NCBI GenBank assembly: GCA_038496675.1
Contig: CM076658.1
Location: 9,219,627 to 9,283,626, forward strand
From: Rachycentron canadum
Taxonomy: Eukaryota > Chordata > Actinopteri > Carangiformes > Rachycentridae
Length of the DNA stretch: 64,000 bases
Direction of reading: 5' to 3'
This document shows positions 24,826 to 38,620 of the stretch, piece by piece; position 1 is the first letter of the stretch; the number at the start of each line of letters is the position of its first letter. The notes below the pieces were generated by a model. That model did no database searches. It was not told the DNA's origin and was given only the letters and a program-made list of their open reading frames with translations. The translations under genes and the position numbers were made by a program.

Positions 24826-25844
24826 GACTGAGTGAAGCCTCTCAGAGCCACTAGCATGGCTTCAGACACTTGTTTCACCCCATACACATGTCATCGAGAG
24901 CAGTTAGAAATTCAGTATCTTGTTGAGATGCACTGTGACATGTGGACAGGAGGAGCCAGACATCGAACCAACAACCCAACCCCACCACCTAAATATGATA
25001 AATGGTCTGCAGGGTAAGGTGTGAATGAAATTAAAATGTCATTGTGCTGTGGAAATGCTATGTGGGCTTGATTCCTCAGGATGCCTCTGTGAGTTATCAA
25101 GACTATTTATGTGCTTTGAATACTATCCCTGCACACACAATCAGACTAACAGAGAGAGATAAGATTCTCCATCTTGCTGCAGTGCCGGAACAACTAAACT
25201 GCAATAACCTGATTTGCACACTGTCCATAAAATCAACCATGAAGATCATAAACTCATATATACAGGTTTATCTGAGGCACTGAGGAGAAAGAAAAATTTC
25301 TGTTGGTGCTTGTGAACATGAAGTTAAGAAATAAAAATTGGATGGAGTGGAAGGATCTGCATAAGTTCACACCAGCCTCCTTCAGTCCTTATTCATTACT
25401 GTCTCTTTCATCCTCGTCCTTTCTCCTCTCGCCTCTTCCCTTCACTTTACATGAATTAGCACTAATGAACCGGCAGACATCATCTCAGCTTCATTTGCAG
25501 CCAAAGGCACATCATGACATCAGTGATTATAGCATTTTTGGATGAACTGCAGCTGTAGCCAATTAGGAGATTTTACTTCAAGTACACTTGGGTTTGAACG
25601 TCTCTTTATAGCTCTGCTGTTTCTTTTACTTTTAGTGCAAACAATTGAGCTATGGGTGTCTTTCAGGAGTCAGTGCCCAAAATGATCTGCTGTGGCGCTC
25701 TGACGGCTGCCTTTTCCCTCTGCCTTTGTGTGAGGTTGTGACTTCTCTTGGACCCAGACCAAGGGTGTCAACAGTTATTACAATATCGCTTACTTCCTCT
25801 TAATTCTTTTTGATTGATCCATTCATTATCTATATCGCTTATTC

Positions 25845-26140
25845 TTACAGGGTCATGGGTGGCTGGAGCCAATCCCAGCTGACATTAGGTGAAGACTCTA
25901 TCGGTCTATCACAAGGCCGACATACAAAGAGAAACGACCATTCACGCTCACACTCACGCTTATGCCCACTTAAGAGTCACCAATTAACCTCATGTCCATG
26001 TGTTTTGGCTGTGAGAGGAATCCAGAGAAAACTGGAAGGAACCCACACAAGCACAGGGAGAACAGGGAGAACTCCACACAGAAAGGCACCAGCTGTTGCT
26101 GTGAGGCAACAGTGTTAACCACTGCCCCACCGTGCCACAG
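25845..26140 (-). repeat. Dispersed teleost repeat A, longest copy
   Basis: Reads on the minus strand from 'ggtggggcagtggttaacac' through 'gtgtggagttctccctgttc' to 'gctgggattggctccagcca'. This is a very common fish interspersed repeat. Other copies are at 37080-37235 (same direction) and 58985-59195 (opposite direction). Family name not known to me. Confidence 0.75.
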
Positions 26141-26149
26141 TCTTCCTAC

Positions 26150-26365
26150 ATAAGCAGAGATCCTATGCAGGTTGTTCCTGTTTCCTACTCTATAGAGGCA
26201 TATCCTGGGACAATCATTCAAGAACTGACTGATGAATTGATGAAGACAGCATCAATGTAATTATTTAAGAATAATATACTCTTTTTTTTTTTCATTAAAA
26301 TGTCTTTTTTTAACACAAAGAGCAATGTCATCAAATTTGGTCATAAACACTAATATGAAGATGTC
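26150..26365. repeat. Dispersed repeat D, copy 2
   Basis: Shares 'agagatcct', 'gtaattatttaagaataata' and 'atttggtcat' with 11840-11990. It carries an extra stretch of about 60 bases in the middle. It lies directly beside repeat A. Confidence 0.6.
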
Positions 26366-28346
26366 ACCGGAGCGGCATATTTAACAGAAGATTAGAAAAG
26401 ACCCTTCTTTCTATGAGGTGACTCCTAAATCCTACTATTTAATATACAGACATGCATTAACTGTGCATTATCATCAGACTAATACTGAGTCCAAGTGGTC
26501 AACTAAACCAACATCTGTCAACATTGAGATGACATAATCATCCTCACACTGTCAGTGATCTGATCCTCAGACATAATAAACATAAACAACCCAGAGACTG
26601 GAATGAGAAGAAGACAGAACATGTAGATTGTAATTAGATCGAATGGAAGTCATTGTCAAGCAGGAAACAAATGCAAACAACAATGTAACAGCAGATAACA
26701 TCCAGGAAACTGGGCCACCAAATATTCCTGACGTACAGGGCACACATGACTAATACTTGGTCAACAAGGTCAATAAAGTGAAACAAATATTTAACTGAGC
26801 TTCCATCATATTATAGTTGTGCTGTGAGAGCCAACACTGTCTCACAGTTTGAACTGTGTGCTGCAGTAGGCGTGGGGACCTGACGCAGCCCTCCCTTAGT
26901 ACACACAGCACACATTCCCATCGCCGCTCTCTCTGCCCTGAGCAAACACGAGGAGACAGTAAAAGTTTGACTTTGACTTCCCAGCCCTGCACTAATGACA
27001 TCTCAGTCGGACGCACGGTGACTACTGCTCTCCCAACACAGTGTGAGGAAGGTCTTCATCTTTTCCATCATTCACACTTTATGTTGTTTAAGCATATAAT
27101 GGATCATTTAAGATTCTGCGAGCTACGCAGGACATCTGGCAACAAAAGCCACATTGTGGTCTTCTTGGTGCTTTTGTTACTGTGTGGCATTTTACCATCA
27201 GTCAGTATGGTGTTTTCTGCCGGCTGCAGAGCTCACAGACAGCCCAAATCAATCTGCCAATTAAAGACCACAGGTGTGCTGGGAGCCGCCAGGCTGCGGT
27301 TGGCAGAAGAGCAAAGTAGATGTGGATGAGAAATGAACATGGGATGAACATAAAATACCACCATTACCGAACATTCAGTGGTCGGAAAGAGAGAGATAAA
27401 ATGTGACTTTGATGTCAGAAACCAAGGCCACACGTTGCGTCAGAGCAGCTTCAGTCCTTCCATCTCAGCCCTGAGCTCTGTGTAGTTCAATAGTGGAGTG
27501 TTGTTTGTTCCAGCAGGAAAAACCTTCAAATGTGAATAGTTTCATTGGGAAGAACAGTGGAAGATGACATTGCATTACAGAAGGGTTGACGCGTTTTCGC
27601 TTTATGCACTGAGTAGTATCTGGTTTTGTATTTTATCAGCTGTGTCAGAAATAAAAGCTTTGTCAGGCCCCAAATCTATTCATGTGTCATATTTTTTTGT
27701 TTTATTGTCAACTAATCACTTAAGACCAAAATCAACATTGAATGCTTACTAACAAATATTATCTGTGTAGACAAAGTCTAATATCACTTATTTCTCTCCT
27801 GTATTGTCTAAAAACACCAGGTATCCTATAGCGAGAGCATTATTTTGTATTTTGTGTAACATTTGCTAGAAACTAGAGCAGTCGGTGAAGTGATTTATCT
27901 TTCTTTAAAATGACATATGTTTGTACGGACTGGGAGCCAGTGAAGTCTGAATGTATTGAGGGACAGATTTCTCTTGGGATTTGTTTATAATGTTTGTCTT
28001 CCCCATCCAGCCACGTTGTTTTTGCTTCATGATTAAACCAATGAACGTCTGATTTCTCCAGGTGTTTGCTGCTTAGTTTTTGCTAAAAATGTAATGAACT
28101 AAATAAAAGTGGCGATCATCAGACCTGATTAAGATGGAATATGCTGCTGACTGGAATTCAGCACAGTTTGACTGGTTTAACTGGAAGTCTTTGTTACTCA
28201 AGCATTAAGGAATACATAACATAGTATAACTACGCACCAGCATCAAATCACAAAGTTAAGTAGTCGATAAGAAAAACAGGCCCATCCCCGGTATCTCTGT
28301 CTCCCTGATTCTACATAATGCAATGTAGCTCTGGGGTTGGTAAGAA

Positions 28347-28413
28347 ATCCATCCATCCATCCATCCATCCATCCATCCATCCATCCATCCATCCATCCAT
28401 CCATCCATCCATT
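28347..28413. repeat. (ATCC)n microsatellite
   Basis: About 17 perfect ATCC units, the 3' tail of the LINE remnant. Confidence 0.97.
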
Positions 28414-28935
28414 TTGTGCCAATTAACCTGGGTCAGGTCACAGTGGTGGCTGGTCAATAAAAGTAGTCCAGGTTCCTGCCCCCCCAGTGACATTTTCCAG
28501 GTCTTTCAGTGAGATCCTGTGGTGTTCCCAGGTCAGGTGAGATATATAATCTCTCCTTGGGCCCTGGGTCTGCCCCGGTGACTCCCTCCAGTTGGATATG
28601 CCTGGGAGACCTCCAATAGAGGGCACCCAGGAGGCATCATGACCTCAACAGGCTGCTTTCGGCGTGAAGGAGCAGCGGCTCTGCTCAAAGCTCCCTCTGG
28701 ATGTCAGACCTGTTTTCCCTACGTCTGAGGCTGAGCCCAGTCACCGTGTGGCAGTAACTCGCCCCAGCCGCTTGTATCTGTGATCTCATTGTTTCATAGG
28801 TGAAGGTCTAAACGGAGACTGGTCAATCAAAAGCTTTGTCTTCCAGCTCAGCTCCCTCTCCACCACAACAGTCTGGTACAAGACCTGCATTACTGCTGAC
28901 ACTGCGCTGATCTGCTGATCCTCTATCATCAGGAA
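28347..28935 (-). mobile_element. 5'-truncated Rex3/RTE-like LINE with (GATG)n tail
   Basis: The minus strand reads the C-terminal end of an RTE-type polyprotein (RRDYISHLTWEHHRISLKDL, with GTWTTFIDQPP). It then runs into a perfect (ATCC)n run at 28347-28413, which is (GATG)n on the element's strand. Rex3 elements are known for such short 3' ends. The upstream part (to about 28935) still resembles the region after the reverse transcriptase but is broken by frameshifts. Confidence 0.8.
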
Positions 28936-29013
28936 ATTATGGGAAAAAAAACCATCCATCATAAAGCGCTATGCGTATTTAAGAGTGACATGGTTGAAAT
29001 GTATAGTATAATA

Positions 29014-29095
29014 CAGTGGCTTCAGAAAATAGATCAAGTATTCAGTTAGTTTTCACTTTTTACACATTTCATTGTGTTGCACATTAAATTAAAAA
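29014..29095. mobile_element. Possible Tc1-like terminal repeat remnant
   Basis: 'cagtggcttcagaaaataga ... tcattgtgttgcacattaaa' resembles Tc1-family ends beginning CAGTGCCTTCAGAAAGTATTC as I remember them. No transposase is attached. Confidence 0.4.
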
Positions 29096-29464
29096 AAAAA
29101 AATTTAATATAAATTTATTCTTTATTTATCAGATGGTTGAGAACATTTCGTCTGTTAGAGAGAAATGACCTAGTGGTTACTGAGTATTAGAAGTGCATAG
29201 TAAAGTCACAGTATAGCCCTATCTTACATCATTTTTCTTTTTTAAAGTATATGAAGCCAATTAAATTTACCATAAATATTTTACAGTCAGAACTCTCTAA
29301 TTTTGAAAAGCATTTACACCCTTTGCCCATTGGTTGCCCCTTTGCACTTTTATATTCTTAATTTCTTTAGTTGAACTGGCAGTGAAACTGGTTTGTTAGA
29401 TTACGTTGTTATGGCAAACACCTCTTTAAATGTAAGGAGTTTGGTCGAGACCTGCTCTATATAT

Positions 29465-29525
29465 AAAGTGCCTTCAGGTAACTTTATTATGGTTTGGTGC
29501 TATATAAATAAAATAAATTTTAAAA
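29465..29525. repeat. Short dispersed teleost tail repeat
   Basis: 'aagtgccttcaggtaacttt' followed by 'tttggtgctatataaataaa' is a sequence that recurs in many fish genomes at repeat 3' ends. Low information. Confidence 0.45.
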
Positions 29526-30676
29526 TTTTGAATGTACAGCCGACATACAGCAACTTTAGGAGTCATGCATGATTTGAATCTCCTGCATGTGAGACACCAA
29601 TTTGAGATATGTACGTTGTGCAACCCCACATTAAATAACCCAAACTATCACTTTCATATTTGTAACTGAGCTATGACGCATTAATGATACAAGTTTTAAT
29701 CTGTGGACGAAAGATATGTTGCTAACAGAGTCTTGCTAAGTTTTGACAGTTTTAAATTGTAGCTTGCTCAGCACCATTAATTTGGACAACAGAAATGTGT
29801 CTCATGAGTGTAAGACTTGTGTTGTTGCAATATAACTTTACTACACTTGGATAAAATAGAAATATCACCCAGCTCCATTTACACCTATGGATTTTCCTCT
29901 GACGTCGCTGTCTTTTTCAGCATCCTGCACTCTGCTCAGCTCATGTTTGTTCACTCCCCAGCAGGGCAGCAATATTTTGATGGCTTTGAATGGATCACGC
30001 ACCTTTTCACTCTGTGTGAAAACAGTTACAAAAGCTCTGTGTTAAAGTTAAAGTGGGATGAACTAGGTCAAGAAAACATTGTGTGGTGCATTTTTTATTT
30101 CTCCTCAGAAATATGGGTCACACTCGTCCCGTCTTCAGCTGAAAATTCTACTTAGTTTCTACTTCAGCCTCATGATTTCAGAGAAGAGCAGCATAGATCT
30201 TCAACTGCAGAGATTTCTTTTGCCTTAAAGACAACAAATAAATCATAAAGAACCTCCTTCACCTTGTACCAGCACATTCTTTATCTCTTGGGAGGACAAG
30301 GTTTTTCCAGATAATTTCCCCTGGCAATAGATTGTCTAGCATGAATGCTACCACACAATGCTTAGATAGAGGGCTGTGAAGAGCTGTGAGGCCAGGTCAT
30401 GAATAAATGATATAAATGTAACAGACATAGTCATATGAGTCTATAAACCACTCCTCTGGTTTTCTTCTGGAGGAAAGCTGGTGAAACCTGCAGCCTTTAA
30501 TGCATCATGGCTCTATTCTTTGGTTTTAATGTATATCTCCTAAATCCTCCAGCGGTCACTCACAGGATGCTGTACATTTTCTTCTTAAATCATTAATGTG
30601 ACACGGACGGCAATGGACTGTGATGATGAGTGGCCGAGAGTGTCTCTGGTGACCATTAAACAGCAGGTCACTCACA

Positions 30677-30678
<2 letters not shown>

Positions 30679-30766
<88 letters not shown>
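30679..30766. repeat. (CA)n microsatellite, long and perfect
   Basis: About 44 uninterrupted CA units, the longest dinucleotide tract in the window. Open frames through it are artefacts. Confidence 0.98.
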
Positions 30767-30768
<2 letters not shown>

Positions 30769-33700
30769 GGGGATGCTCCAAGTGTAGAAATCATTCATTA
30801 TTCATCAATAAAGGTCAATATTTAGACTTTTTACTCTGCTTACACAGTGTGATGACACACACCAGAGAATAGAGCATATGCTGTTATACTATAGCCTGTT
30901 GTAGGAGCTGTTTTCTGGACTCTAGGTACCTTCTCTACATCTTTAACCACAACCCATCAGTGCATTCTTGCTACAGAGGAGGCGTTCCCATAACCACCAG
31001 TTTTTCACTAATCATGGACACAACTGGGAAACTTGAGGTAAATGAATACAAATGCCTTACATTAGTCCATAAGTCCATGCATCAGGATAATGATATTTAA
31101 AGAGAAATTATATTATGTGTGTAGCCAAAGCATAATAAATAATATGAATGCATTCGGACTGAGTGACACTGTACTTTATCTGTCTATCTATAGTCAATCC
31201 CAAAAACATCATCTTGCTGTGTAAAACCAAATGTGTATTACTCCACAGTAAAAAATAGTCCCTGAGAACATACTATTATACTTACTCCTTCTTGAATAAC
31301 ATTACAGTGTGTAGTTATTTTGAGAAAATGAAATTGACAGAAAATGTCAACAAATACAAACAAACAAATACATTGGTGGTCATGGTTTTTCTGTTGATGA
31401 TAAGAAAAATATAGAATATTATTATCCACACACTCCAGAGAAGGATTTTCTGGCTCTTAATTTGCTGAATGCTGCATTATGTTGAACAGGTAATTTTTAA
31501 CTGTCTCTGCTGCACAGAGGAAATCATCTGACTGCTGCTGATCTCAAAATACAAAGTATTCCTCAGGATAAAAGCCACTACTTGTTCATTTCCTCTTGTG
31601 AAAGGAAGACTCATAAACTGGACTTTAAAGGCAGACAGGGTGTTAAATGGCCTGACTCATTTATTCCAGGAGTAAATCCAGTGGGAAAGATCACGACGAT
31701 GACAGATGGAGTGATCAAAGCACAGCAACACTCAGCAGACATAAAATTCAATTGCTTTTCTAAGTAAGAGGACGAAATGAAGCACAAAGCTCTTGAGATA
31801 GATTGTTGCAAATAAAACCAAGAGAGGCAGGCCAATCAAATAGTGCCCAATAGTGAGTCTACAACAGTCCGACAACAAGGTGGTCTTCATAACACAGAAA
31901 GCAAACACAGCATCTTTCTTGGGATTTGTGTCTTTTACAGCAGGGTGCTGTGCAGATTCTGATTTAGATCTATATTCATGCTGTTACATCTCAAAACAGT
32001 TTCCAGCTCACCCAGCTTATCTAAGCTTAAAGGAAATGAAGCAAATAGCATTTATCCTGCTATCTCAGCTGTGTATCTCCTCACACGTAATCCACTTCCT
32101 GAGATCGGATGTGGTCCTGTGTTCCTGTGAAGTGAAATCAATAGACAGCCATCGTTTTCACAGAAAGCTCAAGATGAGATCTGGCATGCTGGAGGGGGCT
32201 AGAGAGGTTTCTGGGAAGAGACACTGGATGGGTTTGGGTGTAGAATTAGATGAACGGCACATTCAATGACCCACGACGTGTTTGTCCAAGTGGAAAGCAT
32301 CCCTGCCTGTGTGGACTTTACATTTAAGTGGTAACCTCTCTGTCTGTCTTTCTCTTGGTTTGTCCCACTTATATACACACACACACAAACACACACATAC
32401 ACAACACTTCAGGGCAGATAACGTAGCTGCACCACTGCAGTGCACTAACGACCTCCTTCCCCTGCCTGGAGACCTGTCAGACACACTGTCCATGTCTCTG
32501 CCAATCAAACCAGGGTCTGTCTGCAAACATTCACGTCACCGCTCCTCATCCTCTGAACTCTCTGCATGTCAATAGCTCTGCTGAAACACAGACTGTCATG
32601 GTTCGTCAATCAGAATCCAATTTGAACCCTTAATTACTCGGTAGCTCCGCAGGTAATGAAGTGACATTCGACACGATATGAATAACTCACCTCCGTCAAG
32701 CCTGACACTTTGCATAACTGTGACCAGCATTCTGTCCTCACCAGATGTGGCCTTTTTTCTCTGATTATGAGTCTGGACAGTGGGTGATGATGCCAAACTG
32801 CAGTTAAAAGGGAGTTTTCACCAGAACAGCAACCTTTGACCTAAAATCTAAACTGGCTACCTACAAATGATCATGCTCGGGTTGAGGATGAGCGTTACCA
32901 TGAGTGTCTGAAGGAATGTGTTTATAGCTGCTCTGAATAACCAGGGTTTCTGCTATAGACAGGGGTGGGAGGTGATAATCACTTGAATCACACACTTTGT
33001 TATGGTCTCTACGCAAAGGAATTCACTGTGTTTCACTTGTTTGTACACATGAAAAGAGACAGAAATAGTCAGACGATGAAAAGGACATTGCTAGAGAAGT
33101 TCTAGCCCTTTTTACCTACTTATTCCCATCTCACCCAAAAACTCTAGAGGGGAATCTCCCTTTACTACTGCCAGCATGAAAAAGACTTTTTATCCTGTAG
33201 CTTTAAACCTCTGTTTTTTAACCCGTAGACAACTATTTCTGCATTAACCCTACCCTAACTAGCATGGGAAGGAGCAGTCACTCATGGTACTACAGACCAC
33301 AGCTCAAGTCCTCTCTTGCTCTGATATTGGAAAAGTGTTGAATGGGTTTCAAATGCTGCTCTGTGATCTGAAGCAGTTTTTTTCAGCAAACTGAACCTTT
33401 GAGAGAACTGACTTCTGACTGTCTTTTCATACTTTACATTTCTATTACATTAATATTCAATTAAGAAATCAATTCAATGCATGTACATCCAAATTGCACT
33501 ATTGCTAGTTTTGATTAAAAAAATATTAGTAGAAGTATTTCCTCCTCCACTGTCTTTCAGGCTTGTTTTCTAGCATACACATCTTATTTGACCACTATTA
33601 TTTGAAGTAGTTCCTGCCGAACCATGACTAACATTTAAAATGCTGCCTTCACAGCCACAGAGCACATGTCACTGCCACCGTAACATTACAGCTCTCCGAG

Positions 33701-34734
33701 GACCTGCTGTCTGTAATGACCTATCAAGCCCGGAGGCCTGCACAGTTTCCTGCAGGGTTCAATGGACCAGAAAATGGGAACAACAAACCAACAGAGTTTG
33801 TGCCTCTAAAAACCTTATCCAGAGCCTCCTGACAGCTACTTCCACCAAGCTCGTCGACTTTCACCTTCCATGAACTCTCCTACATTATTCTTATCTCTAT
33901 GCTGATTATTGTCCATGCATTGAGAGGTTGTTTGTGTTATTTCACCCACTAATTAAGCGGAAAGGGCAGCATGAGCTCAGGAAAAATCTGCCACGCCAGC
34001 AGAGAAAGCACAGAGATGGAGACATAAAATAGGCGATTGGTTTAGTTGGTTGTGTTGCGTTGTTGGGTGTGACTCGTGGAATAAAATGCTACCATTAAGA
34101 GAAAAGGAGATCAGGACATTAGGGGAAAAGGAGTAAGACAGTAAAACCAGCTGCTCAGCACTGATCTAAATGCAGGTCAAATTTTCTGACCTTGACAGCT
34201 TTACTTTTCAACCCTTTGATCCCAAAGTTTAAACTAAAGTGTAAGTGTGGCAGAAATGCAGAAACGACAGAAGACTTCTCCTTATTTAGCAGATACAAAA
34301 CAAATCGATAACTGTGTGCTTGCTTGAAACTATGTTTTCCTGAATACTCTTACAATTTGAATAACTTCTTAGAGGCAAATTGTTTTATTACATAAGGGTT
34401 GTTCCTCATGCAGCTCTTTGAAATAACACTATTATAAAACCTACTCATTAAAAAAAAGTAGATATGTTAAAATTGCATCATCAAAATAAAAAAAGGCCAT
34501 CAAACCATTTCCTGAGCAGGGAAGTCTAAAGCCAGTGGAGTATGAGAAACAAAGACTGTTGACTCAAAACATCATTTCCAGATTTCAAAGCCTTTGATTC
34601 TTTGTGCAAAGCGGAGAATAACAAATCTACAGCAGCAAATCAACACTAAAATGAAACTAAACATTAAATAGCAACTGATGACAGAATTTGGCATTAAGGT
34701 CTAGAGCCCCACTAGCAGCTCTGACTTGCTTCAT

Positions 34735-35170
34735 GCTGAAATATAATGGCATGCTAACATGTTAATGTTTAGCAGTTATAATGTTGGCCATGGGAAAAAC
34801 ACTCTATATTCCAGCGGGGGAGTGTTCATGTCATGTCACATGGTTAGCCTTCATGTTAGCCCTGAGGTCACACAACAGCCTCTGTTGTTGTGTTGGATTT
34901 GTAGCAGTTCAAGATCAGTGTTTGTATTACTTTTGATATTCAATTTATTATTTTGTTGGTCATTTAAAAATATGATATGAATGTTGCATTAGCATTTCAA
35001 CACTTGCAAATTAGCAGTAAACACAAAGGAGCCAACAGCTGTGGCTGATGGGAATATCATAAGTGTTGGTCATAAGCATCAGAAAACCTTGACCTTTGAT
35101 GACAAGTGAGGAAATCACCAGATCTATTCAGTTCACTGTGTGGACATGGTTGTCCACACAGTGGGTCACA
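34735..35170 (+). repeat. Dispersed teleost repeat B, forward copy
   Basis: 'tggcatgctaacatgttaat', 'attagcagtaaacacaaagg' and 'ggctgatgggaatatcataa' match repeat B. Approximate bounds. Confidence 0.6.
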
Positions 35171-36189
35171 GACCCATGATGGCTCCAAAGGCTTCAGATG
35201 GTCTGCATTGTGACAGCAACAGTAAAATGTAATACAAGCAAAAATACAGGAATTCTGTTCTTTTCATTTCATTTGTGTGGCCTTGGCTTATATTATAGCT
35301 CTGTAACATTTTTTTTTTTTAGCATCTTAAATTTAAAAAACAAAATATGAACCTGATGATACAAGCAAAGGAAAATCATGTGGAAAACACAATTATTTTC
35401 TTAAATTACCAGACAGAAATCTAAGTAATTATCTACTTCTTTCTCTCTGATGTTTGTACTTATACTTCAGTAACTCCAGTGAAAATTCTGAATTATATCT
35501 GAAACTCTCCTCCTCTTCTTTTCCACCCCCAACTGCACCCTCTATAAAACCGTTTGTTTGTTTCTTAATGTGATTAATTACACAGAGGATAAGGTGACGG
35601 AGATGCCAGAGACAAGCTGTGACCCTTGTTCCCTCAATTTTCACTATAATCAGCTCTTTTTGTGTCTGCTGTGTGGAAGAGGCTGATTTATTCTGCCAAA
35701 ACTGCAGTGAAATTGGTCCAGATTTCAAGCCACAGTCTGCTGTCAACTCCACAGATCTGGCACTTTTTAGGCTCATGATTGAAACTGTGAGATGGCTCAA
35801 GTGCAGGCAGTATGAGTGTTGGACAAACACACACACACTGAAGAGTATCTGGAATATCTAGCCAAATCATTACCAAAATTTTATTCATACCATTAGCAGA
35901 CGGTCTCCTTAAAGATAGAAAATCATTCAAGCAAACAGATCTTTAAGGCACTTAGCCAGACAAAACTAAGATTATAAAAATAAGGATTATGTGTGTTGTT
36001 GATCTTCGATGACATGCACCTTTCACTCCAAAACCCCTTTGTTTTTCCAGAATCATTCTTAACATTCACATCCTTGTCCTGGTACCATGAGCACTTAAAA
36101 AACAAGAGATGAGAGGTTTTTAGATCGAGCCTGGATCTTATTAACCCAGTTTCATTTGTGGCCTCTGCTGCTGCTGCTGAGAGAGCAAG

Positions 36190-36226
<37 letters not shown>
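36190..36226. repeat. (GA)n microsatellite
   Basis: About 18 GA units in the long sytl5 intron. Confidence 0.95.
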
Positions 36227-36227
<1 letters not shown>

Positions 36228-37079
36228 CCATACTTACATGGCGCTCACTTTATACATATTTCATAACGCTCTGTCCTTGTTTAACTGCTGTTGCTTGACA
36301 CATTTCACCGTGCCTTGTCTTATCAAAGCATTAGTGGCTAATGGAGAGAAGGGGATCCTTTGAAAGTCTTGTGTGTGTGCGTGTGTCTGTGCATGTATGT
36401 ATCTTCTGAGCAGCGTTACCATTAATCAGAGTGTAACATCTGAACAGCATGTGAACTACAAACGTGAGTCGATCATTTCTGTTTTAATACACTGAACAGT
36501 CGTATGGCTGAAACATTTAGCAGACAGATGCATAATGAAATTCTGTGTTTGGAGGACAGATGGGTGACTGAGCCTGTAGGACAGATCAATGAATAAACAT
36601 CTTTCAGAAAAGACTAAACTCCTGTTTTTCAGAAGAGGACCTTTAATCCTTCAGGTTTAGAGCACTAAAGCATTTACTTCATTTATCTACAGCATCAAGT
36701 CAAAAACATCAGTATCCAGCTGTTGCATCTTTGTTTTCACTCTTTATTTGGATGTCAAAGGCGTTTATTTGCTCAGGATCATGGTGGAGAGTGAATTTCA
36801 GCTGGCCGTGACATTCACTCTAACACGCTACCTGTGAAACTAAAACTCTAAACAACAAAACACTTTCAGTTCCACATGCCAGCTCTCAGCAGCCCACACA
36901 TTTTAGCAAAATCCTGGCAATGTGTCAAAACAACTGCATCTGCAAAATAAACAGCAGGCAGCAGCCAATATTCAGAGCACACAACATTTTGACAGAAAGG
37001 GCATCTTGATCTGCATTTCAGCAGCCAGAGACAATTAATGAATTATCACGTCTGTGTCTTTTTTAAAGATCAGACATGC

Positions 37080-37235
37080 TCCAGACAATCCCAGCTGACA
37101 TTGTACACCCTGGACAGATGGCCAAGCTATCACAGGGCTGACATATACAGACAAACAATTCACACTCACATACACACCTTAAAATCACCAATTAATCTAA
37201 AGTGCACATCTTTGCACGATGGAAAGAAGCCAGAT
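37080..37235 (-). repeat. Dispersed teleost repeat A, internal fragment
   Basis: 'atcccagctgacattgtaca', 'caattcacactcacatacac' and 'aatcaccaattaatctaaag' match the middle of repeat A. Confidence 0.65.
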
Positions 37236-38339
37236 TAACTGATTTTCACTGAAAAATAAAGTAGAATTAATATTATTTTGATGCAGTTGTTTTTCCTTTA
37301 GCTTCTACAGCACCATGGTTTAGGTTTGATAGTTAATTACCACAGTTTTAATTTGTGTCAGTATCTTTCTTGTCTGGTAATTGGTCCATAAATCACAAAT
37401 ATCAATGTCATTAGAAGAAGCTCAAATCGTAAACATTAAGGTTTATCTTTTGTGATACAAAACAATTGAAATATTTTTCGTTGATACACTGCAGATTAGG
37501 AAAAACAATCACTTAGCAATGTCTTTATTCCCCAATAAACAAACTAATTCAAATTAATTAAAAGCATATGAAAAGGTATTCCAACTTGATAAGTAAATTA
37601 AGATAAAATGCTATCAAATCCCACTGCTAGCCTAAAGATATCTTTAACGTTGTCACATCATAAACTCATTTATTTTTTTTAAAAGCAATTTGTTACGGTA
37701 TCAGAAGTCATAAGCAAATGATGTCTTCCTGCTGACTGTAGCATCAGATCAGAAAACAATTATAGTGTCAACAATGTAATTAGCCTTTTAATTTGGAGGA
37801 CTTGTTGGATCCAGCTATTCTACAGCTAGTTTGCAAGTGTGATTCTGGTGAAACAACAGAAAAGATATTTTTCACAACCTGCTAACACAAAACCTGTGCA
37901 TATGTAAACTGTGACACATTAATAAACAGATTATTAAACATTAGCAAGCCTATTAATTAAAGGTTACAAACCTTTTAGGTTCAACACTAAATGTGAGGTG
38001 CAACATTCAACACATGACTGGTTGAAATGGCTCTTACAATTAGAAAGACAATGCAACTACACTGTCACAGCCAATGAATAAGTAAACTTCTCTTATGATC
38101 TGACTTATGCAAGGAAAGTAGCAAGGGAAGGAAGTCAAAAGCAAAATAAATCACTTGTACGTGCATCTTTAGAGACACTGCATCTCAATGATATGAACCA
38201 GCCGTGTGAATACAGCCAATGGACTTTACCCTGTATGACAAATATGGGTGAGGCTGATGGGAAATTCTTAAAAGATTATGTGATTAAAATGTGCACGACA
38301 CTGAAGAGTAGATTTTAATTCTTCACCTGTGGGTCTCCA

Positions 38340-38620
38340 CCTGTAATGACATCATAAAGCAGGTGACCTTCCTAGTATTTATATAGAGCTTGGTTTGACC
38401 GGATGAAGAACAAAACAAAATGAAGTCCAGAGAGCAAGTCATGCAAACTGTTTACAGTCTTTATGCTAAGATAAGACAACCAGCAGCTGGTTATGTTTCA
38501 TATTTAGCAGAGATATATGAGTGGTATCAATCTTTTCATCTTATTCTAAGAAAAATATTTAATATCAAACAAGCAGAAAAAAAATGTATTTTCAAAATCT
38601 GACATTGTTCCTTTAACTCT
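38340..38620 (+). repeat. Dispersed teleost repeat C, copy 2
   Basis: 'gcagctggttatgtttcata', 'gagtggtatcaatcttttca' and 'gacattgttcctttaac' match the 3' part of repeat C. Approximate bounds. Confidence 0.55.

Noticed and set aside
27000..27330. Possible exon in the sytl5 first intron (157-codon plus frame)
   Set aside because: No splice sites in phase, no domain and no conserved motif seen.
28318..28512. Plus-strand frame of SIHP repeats
   Set aside because: Translation of the (ATCC)n tail of the LINE remnant.
30556..30825. Frames made of CV or TH repeats
   Set aside because: Translation of the (CA)n microsatellite.
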